From: UBA1206 sp045600105
GTDB lineage: Bacteria > Bacillota > Clostridia > Oscillospirales > CAG-382
Assembly (NCBI GenBank): GCA_045600105.1
Contig: JAZRXG010000020.1
Coordinates: 9,042 to 73,041 of the forward strand
Direction of reading: 5' to 3'
DNA: 64,000 nucleotides
A model generated the notes under the pieces. That model had not been told where the DNA came from. It saw only the letters and a list, made by a program, of their open reading frames with translations, and ran no database searches. Of this stretch, positions 50,026 to 57,584 are shown piece after piece. Numbering within the stretch: the first letter of the stretch is position 1; every line of letters begins with the position of its first letter. The translations under genes and the position numbers were made by a program.

Positions 50026-51385
50026 ATGCTTTCGCGGTATCTTTGGTAAGGTTTTTCATCCAGTTGTATCGGCGTATCTTGAAGAACGCGACCACGCACT
50101 TGAATATCTGGTCGAGCTTGAGGCAGAGGAAGACGACCCAAACGGGAGCGCCGAGGAGAGACGCGGCGATGGAAAGCGGAAGCACCACGCAGAAAACGGC
50201 GATGGTGTCGTTCTTGAAGACGAAGCTGACGTCGCCTCCCGATTTGACGAGTCCGAACAGCGAGCCGCATTGGTAACACGAGCCTATGCAGGTCACGCTG
50301 AGCACCGTGATGAACTGGCGCGAATATTCGACGGCTTCGTCCGAAATGTCGTAAAGCGAAATGAACGGGTTTTTGGTGACCGTAAAGAACACGCACATGA
50401 CGAGCCCGAGCAGGAACAAAGATATCTGCACGGTGTTCGAGTATTCGCGTATCTTCTGCGTTTCGCCGGCACCGACCTTTTTGCCGATGACGACGCCGAT
50501 GGCGCCCGCAAGACCGTTGAGCGCGACGTACATCATGTTGTTGAGCGTGTTCGCGAGGCTTACGCCCGTGATGACCGCGTCGGTGTAATGACCGAGGATG
50601 AGGCTGTTGGCGGCAAGATTGCAGCCCCAGACGAGCTGCCCCGCAATAAGCGGAGTGCCGTATTTGATGAAATCACGCAGAAGCCCCTTGTCGATATGAC
50701 GGAGCATCGTGAAACGGTAGCGCAGTTTTTTGTCGATGAATCTGACGTAAATGAAAATGATGGCAAATTCGCAAAGACGCGAGATGAGCGTTGCGAGCGC
50801 CGCGCCTCTGACGCCCATTTCGGGGAAACCGAATTTGCCGAAAATAAGCAGATAGTTGAGTCCGACGTCGATCACGAGCGAGCACGACGACACGATCATT
50901 CCGATGAACGCCGATTCGACGCTCCGCATCGAAACGATGAGCGCCTGCGTCATGCAGAAGAAGACGTAGGAGTAGCAAAGGAACGAAACGTAATAAACGC
51001 CGTTGACGATGGCGTCGGCTTCGTTTGTGAAGATCGAAATGACGCCTTCGGTGAAGAACGTGGTGACGAGGGTGAAGGTCAGTCCGATGCCGAACGAGAT
51101 CCAGAACCCGATCGACACGATCTTCTGTATGCTTTTGACGTCGCGTTTTCCCCAATACTGGGCGGAAATAAGAAGTATTCCCGATTCGATGCCGGCGTTG
51201 AGCACCTGAAGCACCGTCTGTATCTGGTTGCCCAGATATACGCCCGCGACGGCGCTGTCGCCGAGTTTGCCGATCATGAGGTTGTCGGCAAGACCTACCG
51301 AAAAGGTGATGAGGTTCTGCAGCACCATCGGTATCGCAAGCAGTATTATCGTTTTGTAAAAGCTCTTTTCACGTGTGAAAAGCAT
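50024..51385 (-). CDS. MATE-family multidrug/metabolite exporter
   Basis: 453 residues, about 12 membrane helices in two similar halves. Opening KTIILLAIPMVLQNLITFSVGLADNLMIGKLGD and the repeat-half block YGTPLIAGQLVWGCNLAANSLILGHYTD are typical of MATE transporters, which expel cations, drugs or lipid-linked molecules in exchange for Na+ or H+. It starts 9 bp after the VanY-type gene on the same strand, so it belongs to the CapA-VanY-MATE operon. A cell-envelope substrate is possible. Confidence 0.9.
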   Translation of the reverse strand: MLFTREKSFYKTIILLAIPMVLQNLITFSVGLADNLMIGKLGDSAVAGVYLGNQIQTVLQVLNAGIESGILLISAQYWGKRDVKSIQKIVSIGFWISFGIGLTFTLVTTFFTEGVISIFTNEADAIVNGVYYVSFLCYSYVFFCMTQALIVSMRSVESAFIGMIVSSCSLVIDVGLNYLLIFGKFGFPEMGVRGAALATLISRLCEFAIIFIYVRFIDKKLRYRFTMLRHIDKGLLRDFIKYGTPLIAGQLVWGCNLAANSLILGHYTDAVITGVSLANTLNNMMYVALNGLAGAIGVVIGKKVGAGETQKIREYSNTVQISLFLLGLVMCVFFTVTKNPFISLYDISDEAVEYSRQFITVLSVTCIGSCYQCGSLFGLVKSGGDVSFVFKNDTIAVFCVVLPLSIAASLLGAPVWVVFLCLKLDQIFKCVVAFFKIRRYNWMKNLTKDTAKA

Positions 51386-51394
51386 ATTGTCGCC

Positions 51395-52432
51395 TTATTT
51401 CTTGTTCAGATATTCAGTGTACTCTTCGAGGCACATACCGAGCTCGTGCATTTCGGTGGCGGCTTCTCTGCCGACGAATCTGAAATGCCACGGCTCCCAT
51501 TCGACTCCGGTGATGGATTCCTTTTCTTTTTCATATCTCAGAATGAAACCGAAACGGTAGCAGTTCGCCGCGAGCCATTGCGCCTCGGGCGTTGCCCCGA
51601 ACGCCTGCATCGCCGAACCGAGGTTGTGCATATCGCAGCAAAGTCCGGTCTGATGTTCACTGCAGCCGGGTCTCATCGAATAGGTGAGCGTTTCCTGCTC
51701 GGCGCGTTCTCTCGACCAGGAGGGATGGGCGTTCATTTCCTGCTCGGTGTACATATCGAAAAGCTGCTTTTGATAAGCCGCGGAGCGGTACGCGCTCGTG
51801 ATGGTGACGTTGGTGTCCTTGCCGTAATATTTCGCTTCCGCCATCATGGCTTCAAGCGCCATCTCGGCGGTGTAAACGAGCTTCTGATCGGCACGTCCGT
51901 CCTTGCGCGTATATTTTGAAACGACGAGGTTTTCGGGAACGTAATCCTCGGGAAGCGAATGGGTCAGGTTGACGAGGAAGAGGAAATCGTCGCCCGGTTC
52001 GATATATTCGAGGTACGGCTCAATGTCGATCGCGTATTTCACGCCGACGCGCTCCTCATAGGTCTTTTCGGGTACGGGAGGGATGCTCGGCTCTTCGGAA
52101 GGTTCCTCGGAAGGCTCTTCAGACGGTTCTTCTTTGGAGACAGGCTCTTCGCGCGACTGCTCTTTTGAAGCTTCTTCGGTTTTTGATTCTTCGGCTGCCG
52201 ACGTTTCGGCTTTGGATTCTTCGGCAAAGCTGACGTCGGTGCTTACATTTTCGATCACTTCTCCCCTGCTCTGTTCGGGGGCGGCGGAATACTCGGGTCT
52301 GCTTTCGTCTCCGCTTTTTTTGTCTCTTTTTATCACGAACGCGATGCCGATAAGCAGGGCGCTTGCCGCCACGAGGGCGATCGCCGCCATTATCGTGCCT
52401 TTGTTCGCGTTGTTTTTGGGTCTATTCTGCAT
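51395..52432 (-). CDS. VanY-type D-Ala-D-Ala carboxypeptidase (peptidase M15B)
   Basis: 345 residues from the ATG at 52432, with GGAGGG 6 bases upstream; an in-frame start 27 bp earlier overlaps the previous gene and lacks a site. An N-terminal anchor helix (AAIALVAASALLIGIAFVI) is followed by a long Ser/Glu/Pro linker (about 45-120, with repeated SEEP). The catalytic domain has SAYRSAAYQKQLFD, the metal motif SEHQTGLCCDM, and EPWHFRFVG with the second His. It trims the terminal D-Ala from peptidoglycan stem peptides. Second gene of the operon. Confidence 0.9.
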   Translation of the reverse strand: MQNRPKNNANKGTIMAAIALVAASALLIGIAFVIKRDKKSGDESRPEYSAAPEQSRGEVIENVSTDVSFAEESKAETSAAEESKTEEASKEQSREEPVSKEEPSEEPSEEPSEEPSIPPVPEKTYEERVGVKYAIDIEPYLEYIEPGDDFLFLVNLTHSLPEDYVPENLVVSKYTRKDGRADQKLVYTAEMALEAMMAEAKYYGKDTNVTITSAYRSAAYQKQLFDMYTEQEMNAHPSWSRERAEQETLTYSMRPGCSEHQTGLCCDMHNLGSAMQAFGATPEAQWLAANCYRFGFILRYEKEKESITGVEWEPWHFRFVGREAATEMHELGMCLEEYTEYLNKK

Positions 52433-52443
52433 TTTTCCCTCCG

Positions 52444-53934
52444 TTATTTGTGGAAGCACTCGTCAAGGAATTCTTCATCAATGAAGGTCTGTACCGTTTT
52501 GACGAGGTTGGCTTTGGAAAATTCGCCGCCGATGAGCGTGGTGCCGTGCGCTTTTTCGTACGTCGTGCGGATATAGTGCTTTGACGCGAGTTCTTCGGTA
52601 TAGTCCTTGAGGTAATATATCGTGTGGTGACGGTAGCCGGAGTCGGTGCTGTTGAGACTCGGCGACTTGTCGTACTGCGTGACGGTGGGAACGTATTCGA
52701 CGTTTTCAAGCGTTATTTTGCCGGTCGCTCCGTCTTTCACGATGTCCATTCTGAGCATTCCGCCGAGCATATTCAGTCCGTTGAGCATACCCGAAACGAA
52801 GTTGCCGAGCGAGTACACGACGAGCGTTTTGTGTCCGCTCGCGTTCGTCTGCCATTCAACGGGCTGTATGCAATGCGAATGCATTCCGATGACGGCGTCA
52901 ACGCCGAGCTCGGTGAAAAGGGCGGCGTATTTGCGCTGGTCGGCGTTGGTGTAGTAGCTGTCCTCATATCCCCAGTGAGCCGAAACGAAAACGAGGTCGG
53001 CTTTGGCACGTGCCGCGGCGTACTGACGACGGATGAGAGCCTCGTCAAAATACGGGATATAAGTGGAAGCGGAGGATTTCAGCGTGATGCCGTTGGTATC
53101 GTAGGTGTAGGCAAGCCAGGCGATCTTCACGCCCTTGTATTCGTACACCACGATATCGTCGATCGCGGCATCGTCCTTGTAATAACCGATGACCGTGCCG
53201 CCGCGTTCAGTGTAGAATTTATTGCAGTTGATGAGATATTTGTCGTTGCCCGAATCGAGCATGTGGTTGTGCGCCACGTTGAACACGTCGAAGCCGAGGT
53301 CAACGAGGTATTCGCCCATCGCTTCGGGGGAATTGAACATCGGATATCCCGAAATGCCGTTCTCGTTGCCGCCTATAAGCGTTTCGCAGTTGATATAGGC
53401 GATGTCGGCGTTTCTTATTTCTTTGGCGACGAAACGGTAGGTGTCGGAAAAGTCGTATTCTGCGCTTGCGAGAGGCGAATAAACGGGGTCTTTCCCCGCC
53501 TTTTCGGCTGCCGAAACGATGGCGCTGTAATATACCGACGGGTGGATGAGGTTATCCGGGCAGGCAAGAAAGCTGATGACCGTGTCCTCTTGAACAGGGG
53601 GAACAGACGGCTCCTCGGATTCCTCGGGAGGAAGGCTCTCTTCGGTCGGGACGCTTTCTTCAGTCGGGGCGCTCATTTCTTTGCTTTCGTCAGAAGAAGC
53701 TTCCTTCGACGTTTCCGGTCCGCTCGTGTCTTCGTCCGAAGAAGGCTCCGACGTGTCGGCTTTTGAAGTGTCGGACGACGGGAACGAGATCTCGGACTCG
53801 CTGACGTCGGACTCGGGAAGCGATTCGTCAACGGTGATCTTTGCCCCTCCGCCGAGAGAGCCGATGAGTATCAGGGCGATTACGGAAACCGCAAGAAATA
53901 CCGTAAGCAAAAGCAGCAGATTGTTTTTCCTCAT
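52444..53934 (-). CDS. CapA-family (poly-gamma-glutamate capsule-like) surface protein
   Basis: 496 residues. N-terminal membrane anchor (LLLLLTVFLAVSVIALILIGSL), then a Ser/Glu/Asp/Pro linker (about 35-115). The CapA metallophosphatase-like domain contains INCETLIGG, FDVFNVAHNHMLDSG, FVSAHWGYEDSY and GVDAVIGMHSHCIQPVEW, ending VYSLGNFVSG. The usual first metal motif GD is altered to CPDNL, so activity may differ. CapA proteins take part in polyglutamate capsule synthesis or in envelope phosphoester chemistry. First gene of the operon with VanY and MATE. A second CapA-like protein is at 62041. Confidence 0.84.
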   Translation of the reverse strand: MRKNNLLLLLTVFLAVSVIALILIGSLGGGAKITVDESLPESDVSESEISFPSSDTSKADTSEPSSDEDTSGPETSKEASSDESKEMSAPTEESVPTEESLPPEESEEPSVPPVQEDTVISFLACPDNLIHPSVYYSAIVSAAEKAGKDPVYSPLASAEYDFSDTYRFVAKEIRNADIAYINCETLIGGNENGISGYPMFNSPEAMGEYLVDLGFDVFNVAHNHMLDSGNDKYLINCNKFYTERGGTVIGYYKDDAAIDDIVVYEYKGVKIAWLAYTYDTNGITLKSSASTYIPYFDEALIRRQYAAARAKADLVFVSAHWGYEDSYYTNADQRKYAALFTELGVDAVIGMHSHCIQPVEWQTNASGHKTLVVYSLGNFVSGMLNGLNMLGGMLRMDIVKDGATGKITLENVEYVPTVTQYDKSPSLNSTDSGYRHHTIYYLKDYTEELASKHYIRTTYEKAHGTTLIGGEFSKANLVKTVQTFIDEEFLDECFHK

Positions 53935-53965
53935 GATGTTTTCCCTTCACAAAATTTATCAGTCT

Positions 53966-53994
53966 ATTATAAATCGGATTTGCAAAATAATCAA
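53966..53994 (-). promoter_or_regulatory. Promoter of the CapA-VanY-MATE operon
   Basis: On the minus strand TTGATT (53989-53994) and TATAAT (53966-53971) are 17 bp apart, 32 bp before the ATG. Confidence 0.7.
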
Positions 53995-54089
53995 GTGTAA
54001 ATTTATATAATAATATGTAAACTTCCGTACATCGTTTTGCTCCGACGCTTGATATATGAGAAAAAACGCAATATTTTTCAAAAAAGGTA

Positions 54090-54118
54090 TTGACAACGGG
54101 CATCGACTATGATATAAT
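54090..54118 (+). promoter_or_regulatory. Promoter of the tRNA-Thr/tRNA-Tyr unit
   Basis: Consensus TTGACA (54090-54095) and TATAAT (54113-54118) with 17 bp between, 25 bp before the first tRNA. Confidence 0.88.
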
Positions 54119-54143
54119 CGCTTTCGTTGTCAAGAGCCGGCGT

Positions 54144-54218
54144 GCTGGTGTGGCTCAATGGCAGAGCAGCTGATTTGTAATCAGCAGGTTGGGGGTTCGA
54201 CTCCCTTCACCAGCTCCA
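54144..54218 (+). tRNA. tRNA-Thr (anticodon TGT)
   Basis: Acceptor stem GCTGGTG pairs with CACCAGC. The anticodon arm is GCTGA-TTTGTAA-TCAGC, giving TGT. The T arm is GGGGGTTCGACTCCC-like with the GTTCGA loop. CCA is encoded (54216-54218). Confidence 0.95.
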
Positions 54219-54240
54219 ACAACAAATACACCATAGGGAC

Positions 54241-54326
54241 GGGGGAATTCCCGAGTGGCCAAAGGGGACAGACTGTAAATCTGCTGGTTTTCACCTTCGG
54301 TGGTCCGAATCCACCTTCCCCCACCA
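54241..54326 (+). tRNA. tRNA-Tyr (anticodon GTA)
   Basis: Acceptor stem GGGGGAA pairs with TTCCCCC. The anticodon loop is CTGTAAA, giving GTA. A long variable arm (CACCTTCGGTG) marks a class II tRNA. Encoded CCA ends at 54326. Confidence 0.95.
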
Positions 54327-54327
54327 G

Positions 54328-54359
54328 AAAAAAGCACTTGCATTTGCAAGTGCTTTTTT
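54328..54359 (+). terminator. Terminator of the tRNA unit
   Basis: AAAAAAGCACTTGC-ATTT-GCAAGTGCTTTTTT directly after tRNA-Tyr. Confidence 0.92.
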
Positions 54360-54361
54360 CA

Positions 54362-54476
54362 ATGAAGCGCACCTTCGGTGCATGAAAACCGAAGCAGCGC
54401 TTCGCGCTATGAAGCGTGCCTTCGGCACACGCAAGAGAACCTGTGCGCTTCATGCGAGCGAAAGCGAGTGCCTTCA
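54362..54476. repeat. Array of short hairpins with ATGAAGC spacers
   Basis: Variable mini-hairpins, mostly with a TTCG loop (GCACC-TTCG-GTGC, AGCGC-TTCG-CGCT, GTGCC-TTCG-GGCAC, and GCGAAAGC), are separated by ATGAAGC or its inverse GCTTCATG. No open frame. It lies between the tRNA terminator and the next gene's promoter. Confidence 0.75.
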
Positions 54477-54503
54477 TCACATTTCCGCCATCGGCGGCAT
54501 CAC

Positions 54504-54532
54504 TTTACAAAAGCCGAAAAATATGTTATAAT
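54504..54532 (+). promoter_or_regulatory. Promoter of the ADP-ribosylglycohydrolase gene
   Basis: TTTACA (54504-54509) and TATAAT (54527-54532), 17 bp apart, 42 bp before the chosen ATG. Confidence 0.75.
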
Positions 54533-54573
54533 ATCGCAAGATCACGACCTATATGATGAAAGAAGGCGGTACG

Positions 54574-55383
54574 ATGTTCGGAGCGATGTTCGGTGATATC
54601 ATCGGCTCATGCTACGAGGTCAGATGCACCAAAAAATACGATTTTCCTTTTCCGAGAGAAAGCACGTTCACGGACGACAGCGTTCTGACTGCCGCGGTGT
54701 GCAGGGCGCTGCTTGACGATCCTTCCGCAATAAACAGATTCGGCGTCAAAAAACGCGCGCTCCGATACGCTTCGTATTACAGGCAGTTCTATTCCTGTTT
54801 TCCCGAAGCCGGTTTCGGCAATATGTTCCGTAAGTGGGCGGTAAGCGGCACGTCAGACTTCAACCGCAGTTACGCGAACGGCGCGGCGATGCGCGTCGCC
54901 CCCATCGCCTACGCCTACGATTCCCTTCATCAGGTGCTTCTTCAGACGAAAGCGAGCTGCCTGCCGACGCACGACCACCGCGAAGCGATAAACGGCGCAA
55001 TGGCGGTGGCTTCGGCGGTCTTCATCGCACGGACGGGCGGATCGAAGGACGACGTCCGCCGATACGTTGAAAAGAAGTTTTACGATCTTTCGACACCGCT
55101 TTCCGCGATACGCGAGACCCACGTTTTCAACAGCCGCTCCTCGTACAGCGTTCCTCCCGCCATCATCGCTTTTCTCGAATCGGAGGACTACGAAAGCGCC
55201 GTCAGAAACGCCGTTTCCCTCGGAGGCGACGCCGACACACAGGCCTGCATCGCGGGCGCCATTGCCGAAGCGTATTACAAAAAGATACCCGACAGCATCA
55301 AATCCTTCTGCTATCCCCGCCTTGACGTGACGCTCAGAAAAGCCGCGCGCGATTTTTACGATAAATACGGCATTGAATATTGA
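54574..55383 (+). CDS. ADP-ribosylglycohydrolase family protein (DraG-like)
   Basis: 269 residues from the ATG at 54574, which has AAGGCGG upstream; an in-frame ATG at 54553 lacks a site. Metal and substrate motifs: GDIIGSCYE, FTDDSVLTAAV, NGAAMRVAPIAY, DHREAINGA, and SLGGDADTQACIAGAIAEAYY at the C terminus, the binuclear magnesium pattern of DraG/ARH enzymes. It removes ADP-ribose from proteins, nucleic acids or small molecules. The target is unknown and no ADP-ribosyltransferase is visible nearby. Confidence 0.9.
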   Translation: MFGAMFGDIIGSCYEVRCTKKYDFPFPRESTFTDDSVLTAAVCRALLDDPSAINRFGVKKRALRYASYYRQFYSCFPEAGFGNMFRKWAVSGTSDFNRSYANGAAMRVAPIAYAYDSLHQVLLQTKASCLPTHDHREAINGAMAVASAVFIARTGGSKDDVRRYVEKKFYDLSTPLSAIRETHVFNSRSSYSVPPAIIAFLESEDYESAVRNAVSLGGDADTQACIAGAIAEAYYKKIPDSIKSFCYPRLDVTLRKAARDFYDKYGIEY

Positions 55384-55395
55384 TTTTTTCATAGT

Positions 55396-55426
55396 GCGAG
55401 TGACGTTATTCGTCACCCGCTTTTTT
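55396..55426 (+). terminator. Terminator of the ADP-ribosylglycohydrolase gene
   Basis: GCGAGTGACG pairs with CGTCACCCGC around TTATT, followed by TTTTTT. Confidence 0.85.
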
Positions 55427-55442
55427 ATTTGCAAAAATATCC

Positions 55443-55471
55443 TTGTATAAAGCGCGAAAGCGTGATATAAT
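55443..55471 (+). promoter_or_regulatory. Promoter of the CotH-family gene
   Basis: TTGTAT (55443-55448) and TATAAT (55466-55471), 17 bp apart; GAGGTG lies before the ATG at 55493. Confidence 0.7.
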
Positions 55472-55492
55472 GAAATCAAATGAGGTGTTTTT

Positions 55493-57562
55493 ATGCGTGA
55501 AACCGTTTTTTGCGTTTTATATATTCTGATTTTTTCGTTCATCCTCTTTTCGTGCGCCCCGTCGGATATCACTGACGAAAGCGAAGAGCCGTCGAAAGGC
55601 GGCGCGTCCTTTGAGGAAAGCGAAATATATACCGAAATATCAGTCGGAAAAGATACGGATGAAACACGCGAGGAAAGCGCTGCTCCGTCAGACGAAGAAA
55701 GCAAAGAAACAAGCGAAGGATCGTATGAGGAAAGCGCCGAAGGATCAAGCGAGGAAGTCCCCGAAGGATTCGTTTACGCCTATAGCGAAGACGACGTCGT
55801 CTCCTTCGTTTCGGACAAAGCGAACGCCGGAAAAACGCTGCTTTTCAAAAACGATATCACCCTTTCGGGCGCGATGGAGGCGGCTTTTCCGTTCATTCTC
55901 GACACCGACGGTCACGCCTGCCTTGCGGAAAAGCTCGTTTCGTTCGTCACCGAAGACGAGGGAACGATAATCGTGAGTTCTCCCGAAGTCATCGCGAACA
56001 TATACGCGCCCAACTGCGACGTCATCATAACGGGCGACGCGTTCGGTTTCGAATACGCCGAAAAGTATTTTGCCTTTGCTTCCTACAACGGCGTTCCCTG
56101 CCCCGCGTCCTTATGCTTCGGCGGAGAGACGCCCGAAAAGATAACGCTGTGCGGAAACGACGGCGTGATCGACGGCAACTGCGTTTATTTTTCGTACCCG
56201 TTCATGCAGAACTTTTCCGTAACGACTGATTCCCTCACTTTTGAAGGCGAAAACGTCACCGACGGCGTCATAACGAGCGAAGACGGTGCTTTTTATGCCG
56301 TGTTCACCGATAAAGAAAACAAAAAACGCGGTTACCGTATAATCGCGGAACGTCAAAACAACATTCTTCCGGTAGTATACATCGACATTGAAGACGGAAA
56401 GACCGTCGTTTCGAAGGAGGAATATCTGGGCTGCACCGTCACCGTCGACTACAACGGATACGCGGGAAGCGAGGATTTTGACGAGATAAACGCTCTTCCG
56501 GCAGGTGTGAGAGGCAGAGGACATTCGAGCTGGGAGCTTGACAAAAAACCGTACAAACTGAAATTTGAGGAAAAAGCTTCCCTTTTCGGGCTTACGAAAG
56601 CCAAAAAATGGGTGCTTCAGGCAAACCACACCGACAGAACGCTGTTCCGCAATACCCTTGCGATGCGTATGGGCAGCATACTCGACAATATGCTTTTTGT
56701 TCCGCACTCCTACCCAGTCGACCTTTTCGTGAACGGCGAATACGCCGGAGTCTACACGCTGACCGAGCAGATAGAGATACATAAAGGCAGGATAGAGGGC
56801 GAGGAGGACTCGACCGAGACCGATACCGATTTCCTCATTGAAATGGGCGAAGACGCCGCAAAGACGTCATTCGGCTACAACGTGTTCCATTCGTCGCTCG
56901 AGCTGTTCATGGCAATAAAAAATCCGAGCGAAGACGTACTGACGCAGGATCAGTTCGACTACGTAAAGGACTATTTTGACAAAGCCGACGAAGCGGTGAA
57001 AAACAAAACCGGGTACGAAGAATTCATCGACGTCGATTCGCTCATCGACTGGTTCATTCTCGACGAATTCAGCTACAACCTCGACTGCACGTTCCGGCGG
57101 AGCGGGATATATCTCAAACAGAAAAACGGAAAGATCTTCCTTGCGTCGCCATGGGATTTCGACTGCGCTTTCGGCAATTTTTCGCTCGACAATTACGAAT
57201 ACACGGGCTGGATAAGCCTCGGCAACTCCAAGACCGACAACTACGACGAATACATCAAGACCAACTGGATGGATTTTTTGCTTGAAGACGACGAATTCAA
57301 AGCGAAGCTCAAGGCGCGCTGGGACGAAGTCGGTGATAAGCTTTACGAAACGGCGAAAGAGACGATAAGCACGCTTTCCGCTGAGATCGCTCCTTCCGCG
57401 AAGTATAATTTCACCGTGTGGAACAAGGTGTTCGGCGAAAAGCTGCAATACGAATCGGTCAAGTCGCGCACGCTGATGACGTACGAAGAACAGATAGAAT
57501 ATCTCGAATGGTTCATCGACACGAGATACGAATGGATAAACGAAGAAATTTCAAAATACTGA
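55493..57562 (+). CDS. CotH kinase-family lipoprotein
   Basis: 689 residues. Lipobox LFSC (Cys about 21), then a Ser/Glu-rich linker (about 25-90). Residues 95-300 are beta-rich and unrecognised, with a DGKTVVSKEEYLGCTVTV strand pair near the end. The CotH domain (about 320-680) has RGRGHSSWELDKKPYKLKF, YPVDLFVNGEYAGVYTLTEQIE, the DWFILDEFSYNLDCTFRR block and ASPWDFDCAFGNF. CotH proteins are atypical protein kinases of spore coats; secreted bacterial homologues are mostly uncharacterised. It lies 22 bp before the GHL10 gene and is probably co-transcribed with it. Confidence 0.87.
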   Translation: MRETVFCVLYILIFSFILFSCAPSDITDESEEPSKGGASFEESEIYTEISVGKDTDETREESAAPSDEESKETSEGSYEESAEGSSEEVPEGFVYAYSEDDVVSFVSDKANAGKTLLFKNDITLSGAMEAAFPFILDTDGHACLAEKLVSFVTEDEGTIIVSSPEVIANIYAPNCDVIITGDAFGFEYAEKYFAFASYNGVPCPASLCFGGETPEKITLCGNDGVIDGNCVYFSYPFMQNFSVTTDSLTFEGENVTDGVITSEDGAFYAVFTDKENKKRGYRIIAERQNNILPVVYIDIEDGKTVVSKEEYLGCTVTVDYNGYAGSEDFDEINALPAGVRGRGHSSWELDKKPYKLKFEEKASLFGLTKAKKWVLQANHTDRTLFRNTLAMRMGSILDNMLFVPHSYPVDLFVNGEYAGVYTLTEQIEIHKGRIEGEEDSTETDTDFLIEMGEDAAKTSFGYNVFHSSLELFMAIKNPSEDVLTQDQFDYVKDYFDKADEAVKNKTGYEEFIDVDSLIDWFILDEFSYNLDCTFRRSGIYLKQKNGKIFLASPWDFDCAFGNFSLDNYEYTGWISLGNSKTDNYDEYIKTNWMDFLLEDDEFKAKLKARWDEVGDKLYETAKETISTLSAEIAPSAKYNFTVWNKVFGEKLQYESVKSRTLMTYEEQIEYLEWFIDTRYEWINEEISKY

Positions 57563-57584
57563 TGCCGAAAGAAAGGACGAAACA

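Noticed and set aside
54362..54476. CRISPR array
   Set aside because: The spacers are constant and the variable parts are self-complementary hairpins, the reverse of CRISPR organisation, with units far too short and no cas genes.
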